Counted from the stretch's first letter, positions 1-25,350 are shown. The stretch: 64,000 bases of DNA from Lumbricus rubellus (GCA_945859605.1 OX243817.1:29388103-29452102); one strand, 5' to 3'. The notes: generated from the sequence alone by a model not told the origin. Numbers and translations are program-made.

Positions 1-80
1 TCAAGCGTGATCATCCCTAATGCATCTTGCTTTCTCATACTTATTTACAATGCAGTTCACAAATGCTCTACAAAACTTAC

Positions 81-12932
<12,852 letters not shown>

Positions 12933-13558
12933 CTGAAAATCAAGACAAAACGACTCATCAAACATTGCAAGGGTAACACATTTCACACCCAAAAAAATTG
13001 AGACGAGCAAAGAAGACTAAAAATACAAGCATTCCCTTAAGCTAGTCATGCTATGACTTTCTAAAATTCTTAGTCTCAAGTCAGCATAACAGGACGGGTG
13101 ACCAGTACTTTCCTCTTACCAGTCACCATCTCATGTTCCCATCGAAAGTGTACGGTCAGTGTAATTATATCCATAGCTGAGTTGGTTAAGGGTGTAGATG
13201 AAGTAAAAATCTTTTAAACCAAATTTCTGCTCTGGTTGGAATTTGAACCCTTGAGCTCTCAATTGACAATCCATCATGCTAGCCAAGTGCTACACAATCA
13301 CTCAAAAACAAAATGCAAACATAAAAAATGACAAGGAAAACATCAAATGAGCCAACAGGTGCTCTGTTAACATGACTAGTTGGAAAGCATATAATGTACT
13401 ATGATCATTCAAAAGGTCAATAATAAATGAGGGTCGATATCAATTCCTTCAGCTGTGTTGGTAGTGTATGTATGCAATATAAAGTAAGATCCCTGCATAA
13501 CAGAATGCTTCAGACACGCCCATAAATCTCAAAGGCCAAGGTTTCATGACAATATGTA

Positions 13559-14085
13559 GACTCACAACCCAGTCAACTTAAGAGCAGGACAGGAAGAGTA
13601 AACTCTCTAAAAACTGAAGACAACAACTTCAATGTACTGTCTGGCAGACTAGGAACAAACCAGCAGACAATTTTGCTGTGCATTCATTACAGTACATGGG
13701 TAATACCGTAATAGTATAATCCTGTTGAAAAACTAGGTATGTAGGAGTGCATCCAGACTTTTGCTGTATTTTTCACCCCAATGTATGAAGAATTGAGCAT
13801 GCTGTTTTTGCTCTTTGACTCACAACCCATTCAAGAGCAAGACAAGAAGAGTAAACTCTCTGAAAAGATAATTTGGTCATCTATTGCTGAAGACAACAAC
13901 ATCAATGTACTGTCTGGCAATCTAGGAACAAACCAGCAGACAATTTTGCTGTGCATTCATTACAGTACATGTTAATAATAGTATAATCCTGTTGAAAAAC
14001 TAGGTATGTAGGAGTGCATCCAGACTTTTGCTGTATTTTTCACCCCAATGTATGAAGAATTGAGCATGCTGTTTTTGCTCTTTGG
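13559..14085. repeat. Tandem duplication of about 259 bp
   Basis: Blocks such as AACAAACCAGCAGACAATTT and GGAGTGCATCCAGACTTTTG occur twice, shifted by about 259 bp, with few differences. Confidence 0.88.
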
Positions 14086-14289
14086 CAAAATATACTTTGA
14101 ACAGCCCATTGCAAGGACTATGCCAGCAAGGACTAATTAGTATTTACCACATAGGAAGGTAATAATGGGCAATTATTAACATTAATTATCCAGCTCTATT
14201 GTGCTGGAGTCTAAAGCAAACACTTCACTAAACTTACATCATATTTTAACAACACTTATCTGGCCTTACCTTAAATTAGGTTGATATGT

Positions 14290-14359
14290 TTAACCCTTTA
14301 ATGGCCAGCATGTACCAAAATGCAATGAAAACATATGTAGCTGGTCGTTAAAGGGTTAA
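14290..14359. mobile_element. TTAA-ended micro-element, 70 bp
   Basis: Ends TTAACCCTTTAATGGCCAGC and GCTGGTCGTTAAAGGGTTAA, nearly perfect inverted repeats. Confidence 0.75.
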
Positions 14360-16697
14360 CCTGTCTAACTTTTTCTTTTTTTACCTTAACTTATCTCAAC
14401 AATTACATCAAGGAGTTGTGTGTGCATTAGATGTTAGAGATTAATCTTTGAATGGTTGGCTTGTAGGAGATTATCTAGTCATCCTTAGCAGTGCAGTATT
14501 AACGCAGTGAACAAAGAAGCCATTTGTAAAACCCTTAATAGCGGGTCGGGTACATGAGCGCCAGACAGTGCAGGGGCAAGATTCTTAGTGCAGCAGGCTG
14601 GACTGTCAATTGGGGCAATTGTGAGGGTCTATTTGTGACTTCTGCCCCTGCTCCACATAGCAAAGTCAGCTATATCTATTGAGAGTATACATACTGAATG
14701 TACACTTGGATGGAAGATGAGCAGGCTAGGGAGAGGAATGGCTACCCATATCTCATATCTGGAGGCTACAGAAAATCAAATTGCCAACACTTCATACACA
14801 TGGCTGTCTCAGGGCTTTAGCTTAAGAGCATGCTCCTCTTCCTCTTTCTCCTCACCATCCTCATCCTTCTTCTTCTTCTAATAGTACAGACAATGAAAAC
14901 ATCCAATGACTCACCTAACTCATTAACCATGTACAATCAAGCCTAAATGGTTTTGGAACTTAATTCTGAAGTCAACTTTATAGCCATCACTTGTCAGACC
15001 TTCCTATGTGTCATACTTCATTAACATGTGAACCAAGTGAACCTGTTTATTGGCATGTCACCATTCAAAACAAGATAAAAAAAATGACATTTGGTTAGAT
15101 TTATGCTTTCCAGTCAAATCTAAATTCAGCCTGGTAGACCAATAAATTTGATGGCAGAGATAAGGAATCTCCAATTCTCCAGTTGTGCATATTAAAAGAA
15201 GAATTATCAGTGACCCCAGATTTGGTGCAGTTCTGAAGATACACCATTAGATTAATTAATGCACTTGGATCACATTCCAAATTGGCTAATCTAAATTCCA
15301 CTTAGTTCAACTTGCAAACTGACTAAAGCAGTGCATCTGAGTTACAGAAACGATATTCATTCAAATTTTCAAGAGCACTGACACTCAGTAAAAAACAATT
15401 AAAACATGGATGGTACTTCAATAAAATGGTATGTGATACCAACAGTAAATTTAGTAATGTTCACTTGTAATTTCTTAACTACCACCCTACCAAATGATTT
15501 TCAGTTAGATTGGGGTAAAGTTTTCCCCCCTCCTACCTTGTAACCCCTACCATTTTTCTTGTTGTATTGCCCACCTGCTTTTGCCACATTGTGTTTTGTT
15601 CTTAATGATCTTTGACCATGTACACCTTGCAGCACTCGTGAATAAGCCGGTGCCCCACGCTTGGCTTTCGAGTGGCGCTTAGAAATTAGGAAATAACGAT
15701 TACGATTACTTCTGGAATAAATTGCCAAACCACCTGCAACATGAACTGATTGGGCTCTCTTAGCCTGCTCTCTGCGAACCCTTGAGTTGAGAACCATACT
15801 ATATGATTCTGATTTCACTGGGTCAGGTGAAAGAGCCTCTGATTAAGTCTTTCTTGAAGTCATGCTACATAAATTTGAAATTACAACTAAAAAACAATTC
15901 CTTTGAATGGTACAAAAAGATATAAAATGAAGAAATGAATCCTTTGCTTCATAATGATCATGACATGATGACTCTTTAATGAATCTTACCACTGAAACCG
16001 CCACTGACTAACCAACCGTAAATCATAGATCTTGAGGTTAGTGTTATATACCATAGATAATGAGTTTCATGTTAAATCATAGATCATGCTTAATATCAGT
16101 TAGTTTCAAAGATGCAGAACGTAATGGCATAGCATTTTTATAGCTTCCTACAAGGTGCATAATGCATATAGGCCTAAAACAAATATGATGAAACATGTTG
16201 AATTTTCCATAAAGCATAATATGTAGACGTCGTGCAATATGACTAATACTGGTCAGCAAACTGTCCTACATCTACCTTTGGCTCTCCCGGCGAAAAGGGA
16301 CAAGACACTGTGATTCACAGTAAACCAGCATTATAGTAATTTCGTTATTTCGACAGCACCCAGCAAAGCTAAATCGCGGAAATCAGCCAAGACACCAGCG
16401 CTCATTCAAAATAGAATTGATAGTCAGGTAAGGCCCAGTCACGTGCTAATATTACGTTTCGAATAAACAGACCCCATCCATGAGGACGCCGTTTAATAAA
16501 CACCCACAATCCTTCGCAACCTGGCAAGCACTCTAGTCTCTGGCCCTACGAGACTATTCCAGCTCCAATAGTTACAACTACCAATCAATGCTCCACCAGT
16601 GCTAGAACAATAGAATTTCCAGTACACAATCAAAATATTATTCATACAAACACATAGAAAAATTAATATTCGACACGTACGCCAGCCGTTCTCTTAC

Positions 16698-17100
16698 CTC
16701 CACCGGTTTTGAATAAAACGCCAAATTATCGTCCGTCCTCAGCCGTTTCTATGACCCCAATACGAAAACACGCACAGATCCGTCGCTCATTCAGCCAAAT
16801 CAACAACACGTTAATTAAGAGTTCGTCGCTATCCCACCACGATACCCCACTCAGTCACTTCGTACAATCCTCCTCACTCTGCCGTCTACCTAAACCCAGC
16901 CAGGACTACATGCGATTAATACGTCTCGTACCCCACTCGTTTCAGGGCAAACTAACCGACAGATTTCCCTGTCGGGTCGAATCGGGCTCAGCGCCTCCGC
17001 CTCACAGCCGATCATTGGCTGAAGAGCTGGCCGACCGCAGCCACCGCCGCTGGCGGCAATCAGCTCCTGCCCGAACGAGTGAGTCACGGTCAAACGTTGT
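16698..17100 (-). promoter_or_regulatory. CORO: Probable coronin promoter and noncoding first exon
   Basis: The coronin ATG exon begins right after an acceptor, so an upstream 5' UTR exon must exist. The nearest good candidate has a GAG|GTAAGAG donor whose last exonic base is 16698, at the lower edge of a GC- and CpG-rich stretch. A strong reverse-strand CCAAT box (CAGCCAATGATC) lies at about 17010-17021. The transcription start is not visible and the upper boundary is approximate. Confidence 0.4.
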
Positions 17101-18378
17101 GGCGGAGATCCATACCTAATAGACGACGACCGATCGCTACCCAGCGGCGCTGCGGTGTCGACAGCTAAAACTCCCTCCTAAACAAAGGACGGGCCATCAT
17201 ATTGATTTAGCGCATGAGTTCTGGCGAATGAATTATTACGTAGCTACGCGTAGGCTGGCTATCCACGGTTTCCTGGGAACTAGAGGCTCTCGTTTATTTA
17301 AAGATCTCGATTTAATATCTCGATCGGATCGATGAGAGGCTTCGGAAGTCGTCTGTCTATAGAGCCTATATCGAAACAATGAATAGCTACGTTGACTTAG
17401 CTGAGTAACTAGGCATGCAGCGTCCACACGTGAATCTAAAACTACTTCAACTAAGCTGGTAGAGACAGGTATCTAGGCCACTGCACTGGTCTGGATCAAA
17501 ATACACGACTGGCAGAAGCAGGCTACGTGACATTGTAGACCTAGGTGATCTGCTGCACTAACATAAGCAGACTGGCCTTATTACAGACCCTATAGGACTA
17601 CGTGGGTCGACATAGTAATGTAGGCCTAACGTAGGCCCTGCTTTTGTCGCAGTCATCCATTAGGCTATATACGAAAAGCAGCGGTAGGCCTACTATTAAA
17701 TTTAAAGTAGGCCTACGGCGACCCTAGACGTCAGTCAGACTCAGTCTTTACTCCACGAGAAAGTGGGGTGTGTGCAAACAAGACTTTACTGTGAGCCTTC
17801 GAAAATTTAGGGGGTTAAACTCCTAAAGTTCCCTTAACCCCGCACGGGTAAGATTTTCCTGGAAGTGGCGCATTCTAGAGGTCAAGTCTATAATATTATA
17901 AGCCTAATATATCTATAGGCTAGCCTAATCTCTGACTGTCTTTGTGCGTCAGTCTGTTAGTCATCTATGCGGCCTCAATCAATTCTTCCGTCTGTCCGTG
18001 TGTCTGCCTGTCTGTCCGTCCGTCCATCGGTCTGGCTGCCTGCCTGCTTGTCTGTCTGTCTGCTTACCTGTCTGCCTGTCTGTCTGCTTGCCTGCCTGCC
18101 TGTCTGTCTGTCTGTCTGTCTGCCTGCCTGTCTGTCTGTCTCCGTTCTGGCTCTATTTGCCAAACTGCATGCGACTTCCATTGCAACGTTTTTCTAACAG
18201 TTTCGAAAAGCACGTAGGCCTACAACGTCGTATAGCCTACAATATACAAAGACCAGATTTTAACAATATAGGCCTAATTTAAGGCCTATAATTATTGCAG
18301 GTCGACAGGAAGGAGTAGGCCTACATAGTTCTGCCGAGTTCAGTTCATTAGGCCTAGACCCACATCATGCCTTATATC

Positions 18379-18648
18379 CATAGGCGTACGGGAGCTTTCA
18401 GCAGTGGGGGGGGGGGGCGGCAAAGACAACTTCTGCCCGAAAAATACATCCGTCAAAAAGTTGACGACCTTTTTTAAAAAATTTTTTAGTCGTTTGGGTC
18501 AGTGTTTGCCCGAAAAACCGGACTTGCCCGAAAGTTGACGACCTTTTTTTTTTTAGTCGTTCGGGATTTTTTGCCCGAAAAAACCACCAAACTTGCCCGA
18601 AATTGGGGGGCAATTGCCCCCCCTGAACCCCCGCCTCGTACGCCTATG
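18379..18648. mobile_element. hAT-type MITE, 270 bp
   Basis: Ends CATAGGCGTACG and CGTACGCCTATG, with target duplication CTTATATC at 18371-18378 and 18649-18656. The interior holds TTGCCCGAAA repeats and a G/C-rich tract. Confidence 0.88.
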
Positions 18649-19051
18649 CTTATATCATAATTCATAAACGACATTAGGCCTATAAATATTATTATCTAAA
18701 TCTCTGGCAAATGAGTTGGAATCAACTTTTCTGCTCATATTTCGCCTCACAACTCGTGAGAAATTACGTACGTCGTAATCAGCTTCTACAAACTCACACA
18801 GACATGCAGACACAGAGAAGCAGACAGGCAGACACAGAGAAGCAGACAGGCGGACACAGCTAAACAGACAGGAATGCAGACATGTGCAGACATACCATGT
18901 TTGCAAGGACATGCAGTTCACGGCAGCCAGGACCGTTGATATTCGACCTGTAAGCTTATAGGCTACCTAATCTTAGCAGACAATATTAAGTGCAGCGAAA
19001 TCTATTCATGAGCATGGTTAAACAAATGGATTTAATTTTATATATACGCGC

Positions 19052-19110
<59 letters not shown>

Positions 19111-19432
19111 GTAAGGACAGTAAGGACATTGTCACATTAAGGACAGTATAAGGTGCTTACAAAAAATCGGTTTCTATTGTTCGATGACTCATAATTGTAT
19201 ACACAGGCCTAGGAAATAATGTCTAAACTCGACTTTAGTCTCGGCTGCTCAAAAGTATCAATGATTAAAAGTTTCGGTGAACTTACCACCACCACCACCA
19301 ACCGCCCACCAACTACTTCTTGACCAACCATTGCACTATACTAACTAGATTACAACAGAGCCTGTCTGTCTGTTTGACTGTCTGTCTGTCACTCTTTCTG
19401 TATATAATTATCTATATAATAATTATAGGCCT

Positions 19433-19599
19433 CATGGGCGGAGTTTGGTTTCCGTTCTTGGGGGGGGGGGGAGTAACCCGAGTCTGGGCCTTCTTAGGGG
19501 GGCTATCCCCGAAAAAAGATACCATTTTCATAGTAAAAAGTTGAATCTGGACCTTCTTGGGAGGCTTAGCCCCCTAGCCCCTGATAAACTCCGCCCATG
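19433..19599. mobile_element. hAT-type MITE, 167 bp
   Basis: Ends CATGGGCGGAGTTT and AAACTCCGCCCATG, with target duplication ATAGGCCT at 19425-19432 and 19600-19607. Confidence 0.88.
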
Positions 19600-19840
19600 A
19601 TAGGCCTATACAGAGGCCTATCGACCTTCCACTTTGGACGTCTGTCTATAAGTTTAATTACGTGTCAATCCGCTCCTCTGACAGTCCGCCCTTCCCTCTC
19701 TCCAAAAGGACGTGCATTAATTTGTCCGTTCGTCCGTTCTTTCCATGGCACTCTAGTCCTTTAATCCTTTAGTCATAGGCGTAACTTTCTATTGTGACGG
19801 TGGTGTCCAGTCACCACCACTTTTAAAAGTGGTCGTGACA

Positions 19841-20051
19841 GTCACCACCACTTTTTGGTCCGGCAAATAATTTTTTTTGCTGTTTAACATAATTATTATA
19901 TTTGACCTATCCCATTGTGATTTTAGTCACGAATAGCCTATAATTTTGTCTATCCGTGACTAACATCGCAATGGCATATAGTTCTAACAACGTCAGACAT
20001 GCTTCTATGTTTGAAAAATATTTATTTGCCGGACCAAAAAGTGGTGGTGAC
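19841..20051. repeat. Palindromic element with 30-bp perfect arms
   Basis: Arms 19841-19870 and 20022-20051 are exact complements (core TTTTTGGTCCGGCAAATAA). A second inverted pair lies inside (19913-19937 with 19952-19976), and short palindromes flank it. It is within the outer hAT-like element. Confidence 0.85.
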
Positions 20052-21726
20052 TATCATCACCACTTTTTAAAGTGGTGATGATAGTCATAGCAATGGCGCC
20101 AATGTTGATAGAGGTCTTTGCGACATCTTCACTGTCCACAGTAGTGACAGTACAGTCTATACCTGACTCATGGCCATAACTGCTAGCATATATAAGAAGA
20201 GAAAGGAAGAATTCTCTGACCCCTGTCCACTTTAAGCTTGGGGAGGGAACGTGAAACATTTCCGTTTACCACACACCGTTATGGATCAGAGGCAGTGGCA
20301 TTTGGTCACACAATCTATTGGAATCATTAGTAGGCATTAGGGGTGTCCAGAAAAATAAAATTTTGCAGAAAACACCCATACTCAAGTATTTCCCATTCTT
20401 TTATTCATTTGGGGCCTACAGATACTTTTAAGATTTTCAAAATGTCATCCTAGAGTTCCTCGTGGCCCCTGAACTGAGGGACCGATTTTGGTCTAAATCG
20501 CACTGTATTTTCAATACGAACAGCTTATAACTAAGCAGATAAGACTTACAGATACACTATTAGACATCAACTGAACATAATTTTATAACTGTTGAATAAT
20601 CAGCATTGCAACAAGTTAAAATGTACCATGTGAGCAACAGAAGGGGCCGTTCATAAATGACATCATGAAATTTAGGACGATTTTTGACCACACTCCCCTT
20701 AATTGTAACACGTTGCCACAAAATTTATACGATATCTAGTAAGGAAAAATGGAAGGGAGTTGTGTAGGGGTTATTTTAACGTGCAGCTGGACACAAAGTG
20801 TGTAGTTGGAAAACGAATTTGTGCAGTTGAAAATCAGGTTTTGTGCAGTTACTTTTTTACACACAATCGCATAAACAATGTAAGTAGCTAATATATTTTA
20901 ATTAAATTGATTGTAACAAACAAGATTATAAGACATTTTTGCCGTGAATTTAACTTTAAATTTCTATATTTGCTAAGTGTTGCTTATATTTATTGAAGTC
21001 TTAGCCCACTCTTATAAGCAATGAAAAGTACAGGTATTTTGTTAAGATGACACCTTAAAATGTTGTCATTGCAATGTGGAAATTAAAAAAGTTTCTGATG
21101 AGGCTCTGAAAAATTACAGATTTTTTTTATATTAAAATGACACCTTAAAATGCTACCATTGCAATGTGGAAATTCAAAAAGTTTCTGATGAGGCTCTGAA
21201 AAAGTACAGGTAGGGGAGAACGGGGTTGAAAGTAACGCGTATTGGTTGTAACAGGCACTATAACAGCTAAACTAAAAGGCAGTGAAGCAGACTAGCTATG
21301 TCATGTTTATCGAAAATGCAGTTCCGGTTTATGGTTCATGAAGAATTATTTCTGAGAAGCTTTGGTAAGTTTTTATCGACAAAAATATGTTTCCTACCAT
21401 GAAAAGTAATTTTTTTTCGCTTAGACTGTTTTTCTACTAGCAGGACCAAACAAGGCTTTACCAAAACGTACTAGGCATTAAAAGAAATAATAGGGACTGT
21501 CGAATAACATGGCTGGAACTATTTTCGGCGATTGCAATTGATTGCTGCCATTTTTTCATTCAATTCAAACCGCATGGGTGGGGGCAGATTGTAACATTAC
21601 GTTCGGGGTTGGTCGTAACACTGTTACAACCAACCCCAATTATTGTAGGTCATAATCTTTTACTTGACTTGTATGAATATGTGATAAGAATATGTAATTG
21701 TATAGTAAATTAAAGAATCAAACAGA

Positions 21727-22244
21727 AATGAGAACTTACAAAAGAAAAAGTAACCGTGGACAGACTACAGTGGATGTAGTGAATGACGTGGCCGAAGAAG
21801 TTTTATTGCATGATCGGCCATGTCGACAAGTAGCCAGAGAGTTCTCGATATGTCATGTGTCATGTGTCATTTATGCGATATATTCGGAAGCTTCAATCTG
21901 GTGGACCAGGAATGACGACAGATATTGGGTACAAACGAAATCGTCAATTTTTTACCGACATTCACGAAGCTAAGCTCACAGAATATACATATAGACATAT
22001 GTTGCGTCAATTAACTTCGGACTCTCACCAAAGGAAGCTAGAAAACTTGCATACGAATGTGCACTGTTATATGAGATCCAGATTCCTGGTTCATGGTTCA
22101 TGGAATAAAAATAAAAGGGCAGATAGGGACTGGTTCAGTTCCTTTATGAAACCTAATACTGACAGATCAGTGCGGTCACCAGAACCAACCTCCATTGCAA
22201 GGGCTACTAGTAACAGAAATCCGCAAAAACCACGACACAAGTGA
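21727..22244 (+). pseudogene. Pogo transposase, N-terminal DNA-binding half (frameshifted)
   Basis: Begins RTYKRKSNRGQTTVDVVNDV, typical of the helix-turn-helix end of pogo/jerky/Tigger transposases, then RDWFSSFMKPN and SPEPTSIARATS of the CENP-B-like second domain. A frameshift near 21860 breaks the frame, and it ends before the catalytic domain. Confidence 0.82.
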
Positions 22245-22477
22245 CATAGCAGTCCAGTTGCTTCAAGTCGTCATGATGTGAAGCAGACATGCACACGTCG
22301 GTCAGGACAGACCGGTGGAGAGAGTCGGTGGAGAGGGCATTGAACACAAAACGGGCTTGTCCCACTGGTTGTCTTTTATGGCTCTTTCCTACCATTCTCT
22401 TCAAGCAGACAAGGCGGTCCAGCTGCTTCAAGATATAATGGTAGGGAGTAGACCTGCTAGCCTGTAGAAACAGGGAG

Positions 22478-22811
22478 ATGATCTAATTTTTGCCCGAAAT
22501 TTTTTTTGTCATCCGGCCGAAATCTTGAGAAAAATTCCCGTTATTTTTGCCCAAAAATTCTGACCACCTTTTTTAATCGATCGGCCGAAATCTTCTGAAA
22601 TTTTCCGTTACTTTTTGCCCGAAAGGTCTGACTACCGTTTTTATTCGGGCAAGTCTGATTTTTCGGGCAAAAAGACCCGGAAAAATAAAAAAACTAATTT
22701 TAAAAAAAACTTTTTTATTTTTCCGGGTCTGCTTGCCCGAAAAATCAGACTTGCCCGAAATTTGGGGGGCATTTGCCCCCCCTGGACCCCCGTCTCCTAC
22801 GCCTATGCCTA
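22478..22811. mobile_element. Truncated relative of the 18379 MITE, inside the pogo element
   Basis: Several GCCCGAAA blocks and a right end TACGCCTATG match the interior and right end of the 270-bp element at 18379-18648. The left end is not visible. It separates the two transposase fragments. Confidence 0.6.
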
Positions 22812-22895
22812 CGGGCGTTGCGCCTATGGTTTATGATGATGATGATGATGAGTTCAAGAATTCAATGCGAAAATTGCAGAAGTCATAGATCGCTA

Positions 22896-23295
22896 ATTGG
22901 TTTTAACCAGGGGAGTTCTGGAACATGGCTGAGACCGGGGTTACTACCGTTCAAAAACTGAGCAAAGTAGTTGCTCAAAAGGGACTGAAACAGATCGGTG
23001 CAGTTACTTCTCAAGAAAGGGGCACACTGGTAACTGTGGTTGTAGCAATCAACGCTTTGAGAAATTCTGCACCGCCCATGTTTATTTTTCCTAGGAAGAA
23101 TTACAGAGATCATTTCATTAGAGGAGGGCTACCTAGTTCTGTCGGAGCAGCCAACAAATCTGGCTGGATGACAGAAAATGAGTTTTTTTGTATTCATGAA
23201 GCACTTTGTTAACCATAGTCGTTGTACGGTGGAAAGGCCTGTCTTACTCTTGCTGGATAACCACGGTTCCCATCTGATAAGAATAGCCTACGAAT
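22896..23295 (+). pseudogene. Pogo transposase, DDE catalytic fragment (mutated)
   Basis: ETGVTTVQK, IGAVTSQERG, PPMFIFPRK and RGGLPSSVGAANKSGWMTE match DDE_1 transposases of the pogo group. The first catalytic Asp of the usual DETG is Ala here. A frameshift at about 23210 precedes HFVNHS and LLLLDNHGSHL, which keeps the second Asp. The third acidic residue is missing. Confidence 0.85.
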
Positions 23296-25004
23296 AGTAG
23301 GCCTATAATAGGCCTAGATCAGTGTAGGCTACTATACTTATAAACTGTGGGGTAAGTTGTAACATATGGTACAACTTACCCCACATGCAGGTACAACCTG
23401 CCCCCACAAGGGGTAGGTTGTAACATTCCAGTTACCTTACTTTTTTCGCAATTTGTTCTTATATGTTTAACTCGGTCACAAAACAAGTATAATGACTATG
23501 ATAAGCAATAAATAGACTTTCGTTTGCAATATTATTTGTTTTTTTTATCTCTTATAGTTTTCACACAACCAGACAAAATGTCGAAATTGTTACTTCCAAC
23601 CCCGTTCTCCCCTATTTTGTTAAGATGACACCTTAAATTGTTGTCATTGCAATGTGGAAATTCAAAAAGTTTCTGTAGAGGCTCTGAAAAAGTACAGGTC
23701 TTTGTTAAGATGACACCTTAAAATGCTACCATTGCAATGTGGAAATTCAAAAAGTTTCTGATGAGGCTCTGAAAAATTACAGATATTTTATTAAAATGAC
23801 ACCTTAAAATGCTACCATTGCAATGTGGAAACTCAAAAAGTTTCTGATGAGGCTCTGAAAAAGTACAGGTATTTTGTTAAGATGACACCTTAAAATGCTA
23901 CCATTGCAATGTGGAAATTCAAAAAGTTTCTGATGAGGCTCTGAAAAAGTACAGGTATTTTGTTAAGATGACACCTTAAAATTTTGTTAAGATGACACCT
24001 TAAAATGCTACCATTGCAATGTGGAAATTCAAAAAGTTTCTGATGGGGAGGGGCACATCCCCTCCCCATACCCCTCCCCTACCAGTCTCGGCGCTACGCG
24101 CCTCACGAGAGTCCTTCGGACACTCGATTGTCTGCCGCCCCCCCGAAACCTGATTTTCCCCCCAGCGGAGGGGGACTAGATTAAACACTTTGGAGAAGTA
24201 GGTTTATAAAGCTTAGCCAGTTACACTGTCATGATAATAGTAATATTAAAAATAATAATAAAATAATATAAAATAATAATAATAATAAATTAATAAATAT
24301 TAATAATAATAAGAATAATAAATAATAATAATAATAATCATAATTATAATTAGACCTTAGTCTCAAAATTGACCAATCTACCCGATGTAGGATGCAATTC
24401 TGATAATTATGTGCAGTTGAGAAATTTCCTTAAAATAACCCCTGGAGTTGTGAACAAAGGAATGGTCACCACCACTTTTCAGAGGAAAGTTACGCCCATG
24501 CCTTTAGTCCTTTAGTCCTGTTTATCGATCCGTGCGTCCATTCACCCATACATTGTGTTAATTTGTCCGTCCACCTCCTTGTTAGACGTCCTTTAATAGT
24601 CCGTCAGTTCGTCCGTATCTGTGAAAGAGCAAATAGTTGTTTATAAACTTAGATATCTAGCTGAACAGTGAACACAGTAAGAATTACTGTCTAAGACTCA
24701 GTGCTAAAAATGTCAACAAATGAAGTGCCTGGACGCCCCTTACCTTTCCAAAAGAAGTGCCCCTTACATATTCAGGTGTGCTGGCCAAATAAGTGGCATG
24801 CAGGACGGCATAGAGATTTGAAAATAAGTGCCAGGACGCCGTCCACGACCGTCCTGCCACACTTTAAGCCCTAGCCTTTAGGCCTTTACGTTCGAAAGTT
24901 CACAGTATTATGAGAAAGTGGGTGCAAAGGAGATGATGATTGTGTCACGGATTAGGCCTAAGGAGAACCGAAAAGTCCAAACCTCGGATCTTCAGCAACG
25001 ACAG

Positions 25005-25050
25005 ACATACATATAGACAGGCAGGCAGGCAGACAGACAGACAGGCAGGC

Positions 25051-25081
<31 letters not shown>

Positions 25082-25350
25082 AAGACAGATATACAGACAG
25101 AAAGTCAGACAGGCAGATCGACAGACAGACAGACAGGCAGACAGGCAGACAGACAGACAGACAGACAGACAGGCAGGCAGGCAGGCATGCAGACAGACAG
25201 ACAGGCAGACCGACAGACAGACAGACAGATAGACAGGCAGACAGACCGACAGACAGACAGACCGACAGACAGACCGACAGACAGACAGACCGACCGACAG
25301 ACAGACCGACAGACAGACATACAGACAGACAGATAGACAGACAGACGGCA
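25005..25350 (+). repeat. (AGAC)n with AGGC variants
   Basis: About 340 bp of tetranucleotide repeat. Similar tracts of the complementary CTGT type are at 17984-18142 and of AGAC at 19055-19110. Confidence 0.95.

Larger units (their letters stand above)
12933..16697 (-). other. Probable 5' UTR intron of coronin: contents
   Basis: It holds a weak tRNA-like SINE relic at about 13170-13270, a 259-bp tandem duplication (13559-14085) and a TTAA micro-element (14290-14359). A 105-codon reverse-strand open frame at 15501-15818 is basic and matches no family I recognise. Confidence 0.45.
21211..23614 (+). mobile_element. Pogo/Tigger-type transposon inserted in the 88-bp array
   Basis: Terminal inverted repeats TAGGGGAGAACGGGGTTG at 21211 and the complement ending CGTTCTCCCCTA at 23614, with a TA target duplication. 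The empty site, AGTACAGGTATTTTG, is seen intact in neighbouring array units (about 23863). Subterminal GGGGTTGG-GTAAC motifs recur inside. The coding region is decayed. Confidence 0.9.
21023..24045. repeat. 88-bp tandem array split by the pogo insertion
   Basis: Two units at 21023-21210 and five at 23615-24045 share GATGACACCTTAAAATG, CATTGCAATGTGGAAATTC and TTTCTGATGAGGCTCTG. The interval between is the pogo transposon. Confidence 0.88.
20765..24444. mobile_element. Second hAT-like element inside the first
   Basis: Left end TAGGGGTTATTTTAACGTGC, right end inverted CAGGGGTTATTTTAAGG; 8-bp duplication GAGTTGTG at 20757-20764 and 24445-24452. Its subterminal TTTTAACGTGCAG motif also occurs in the 173-bp element at 39387-39559, making them one family. 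The interior is an 88-bp tandem array broken by a pogo insertion. Confidence 0.75.
19774..24500. mobile_element. hAT-like DNA transposon hosting nested insertions
   Basis: Ends CATAGGCGTAACTTTC (left) and its inverted counterpart GAAAGTTACGCCCATG (right). An 8-bp target duplication CCTTTAGT is present at 19766-19773 and 24501-24508. Eight-base duplications and CA..GGCG ends fit hAT. No transposase frame of its own was recognised. It contains the element at 20765-24444. Confidence 0.75.

Noticed and set aside
15501..15818. 105-residue basic open frame on the minus strand
   Set aside because: No recognised family, no flanking splice signals, and it lies within the probable coronin 5' intron. 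It may be an old repeat.
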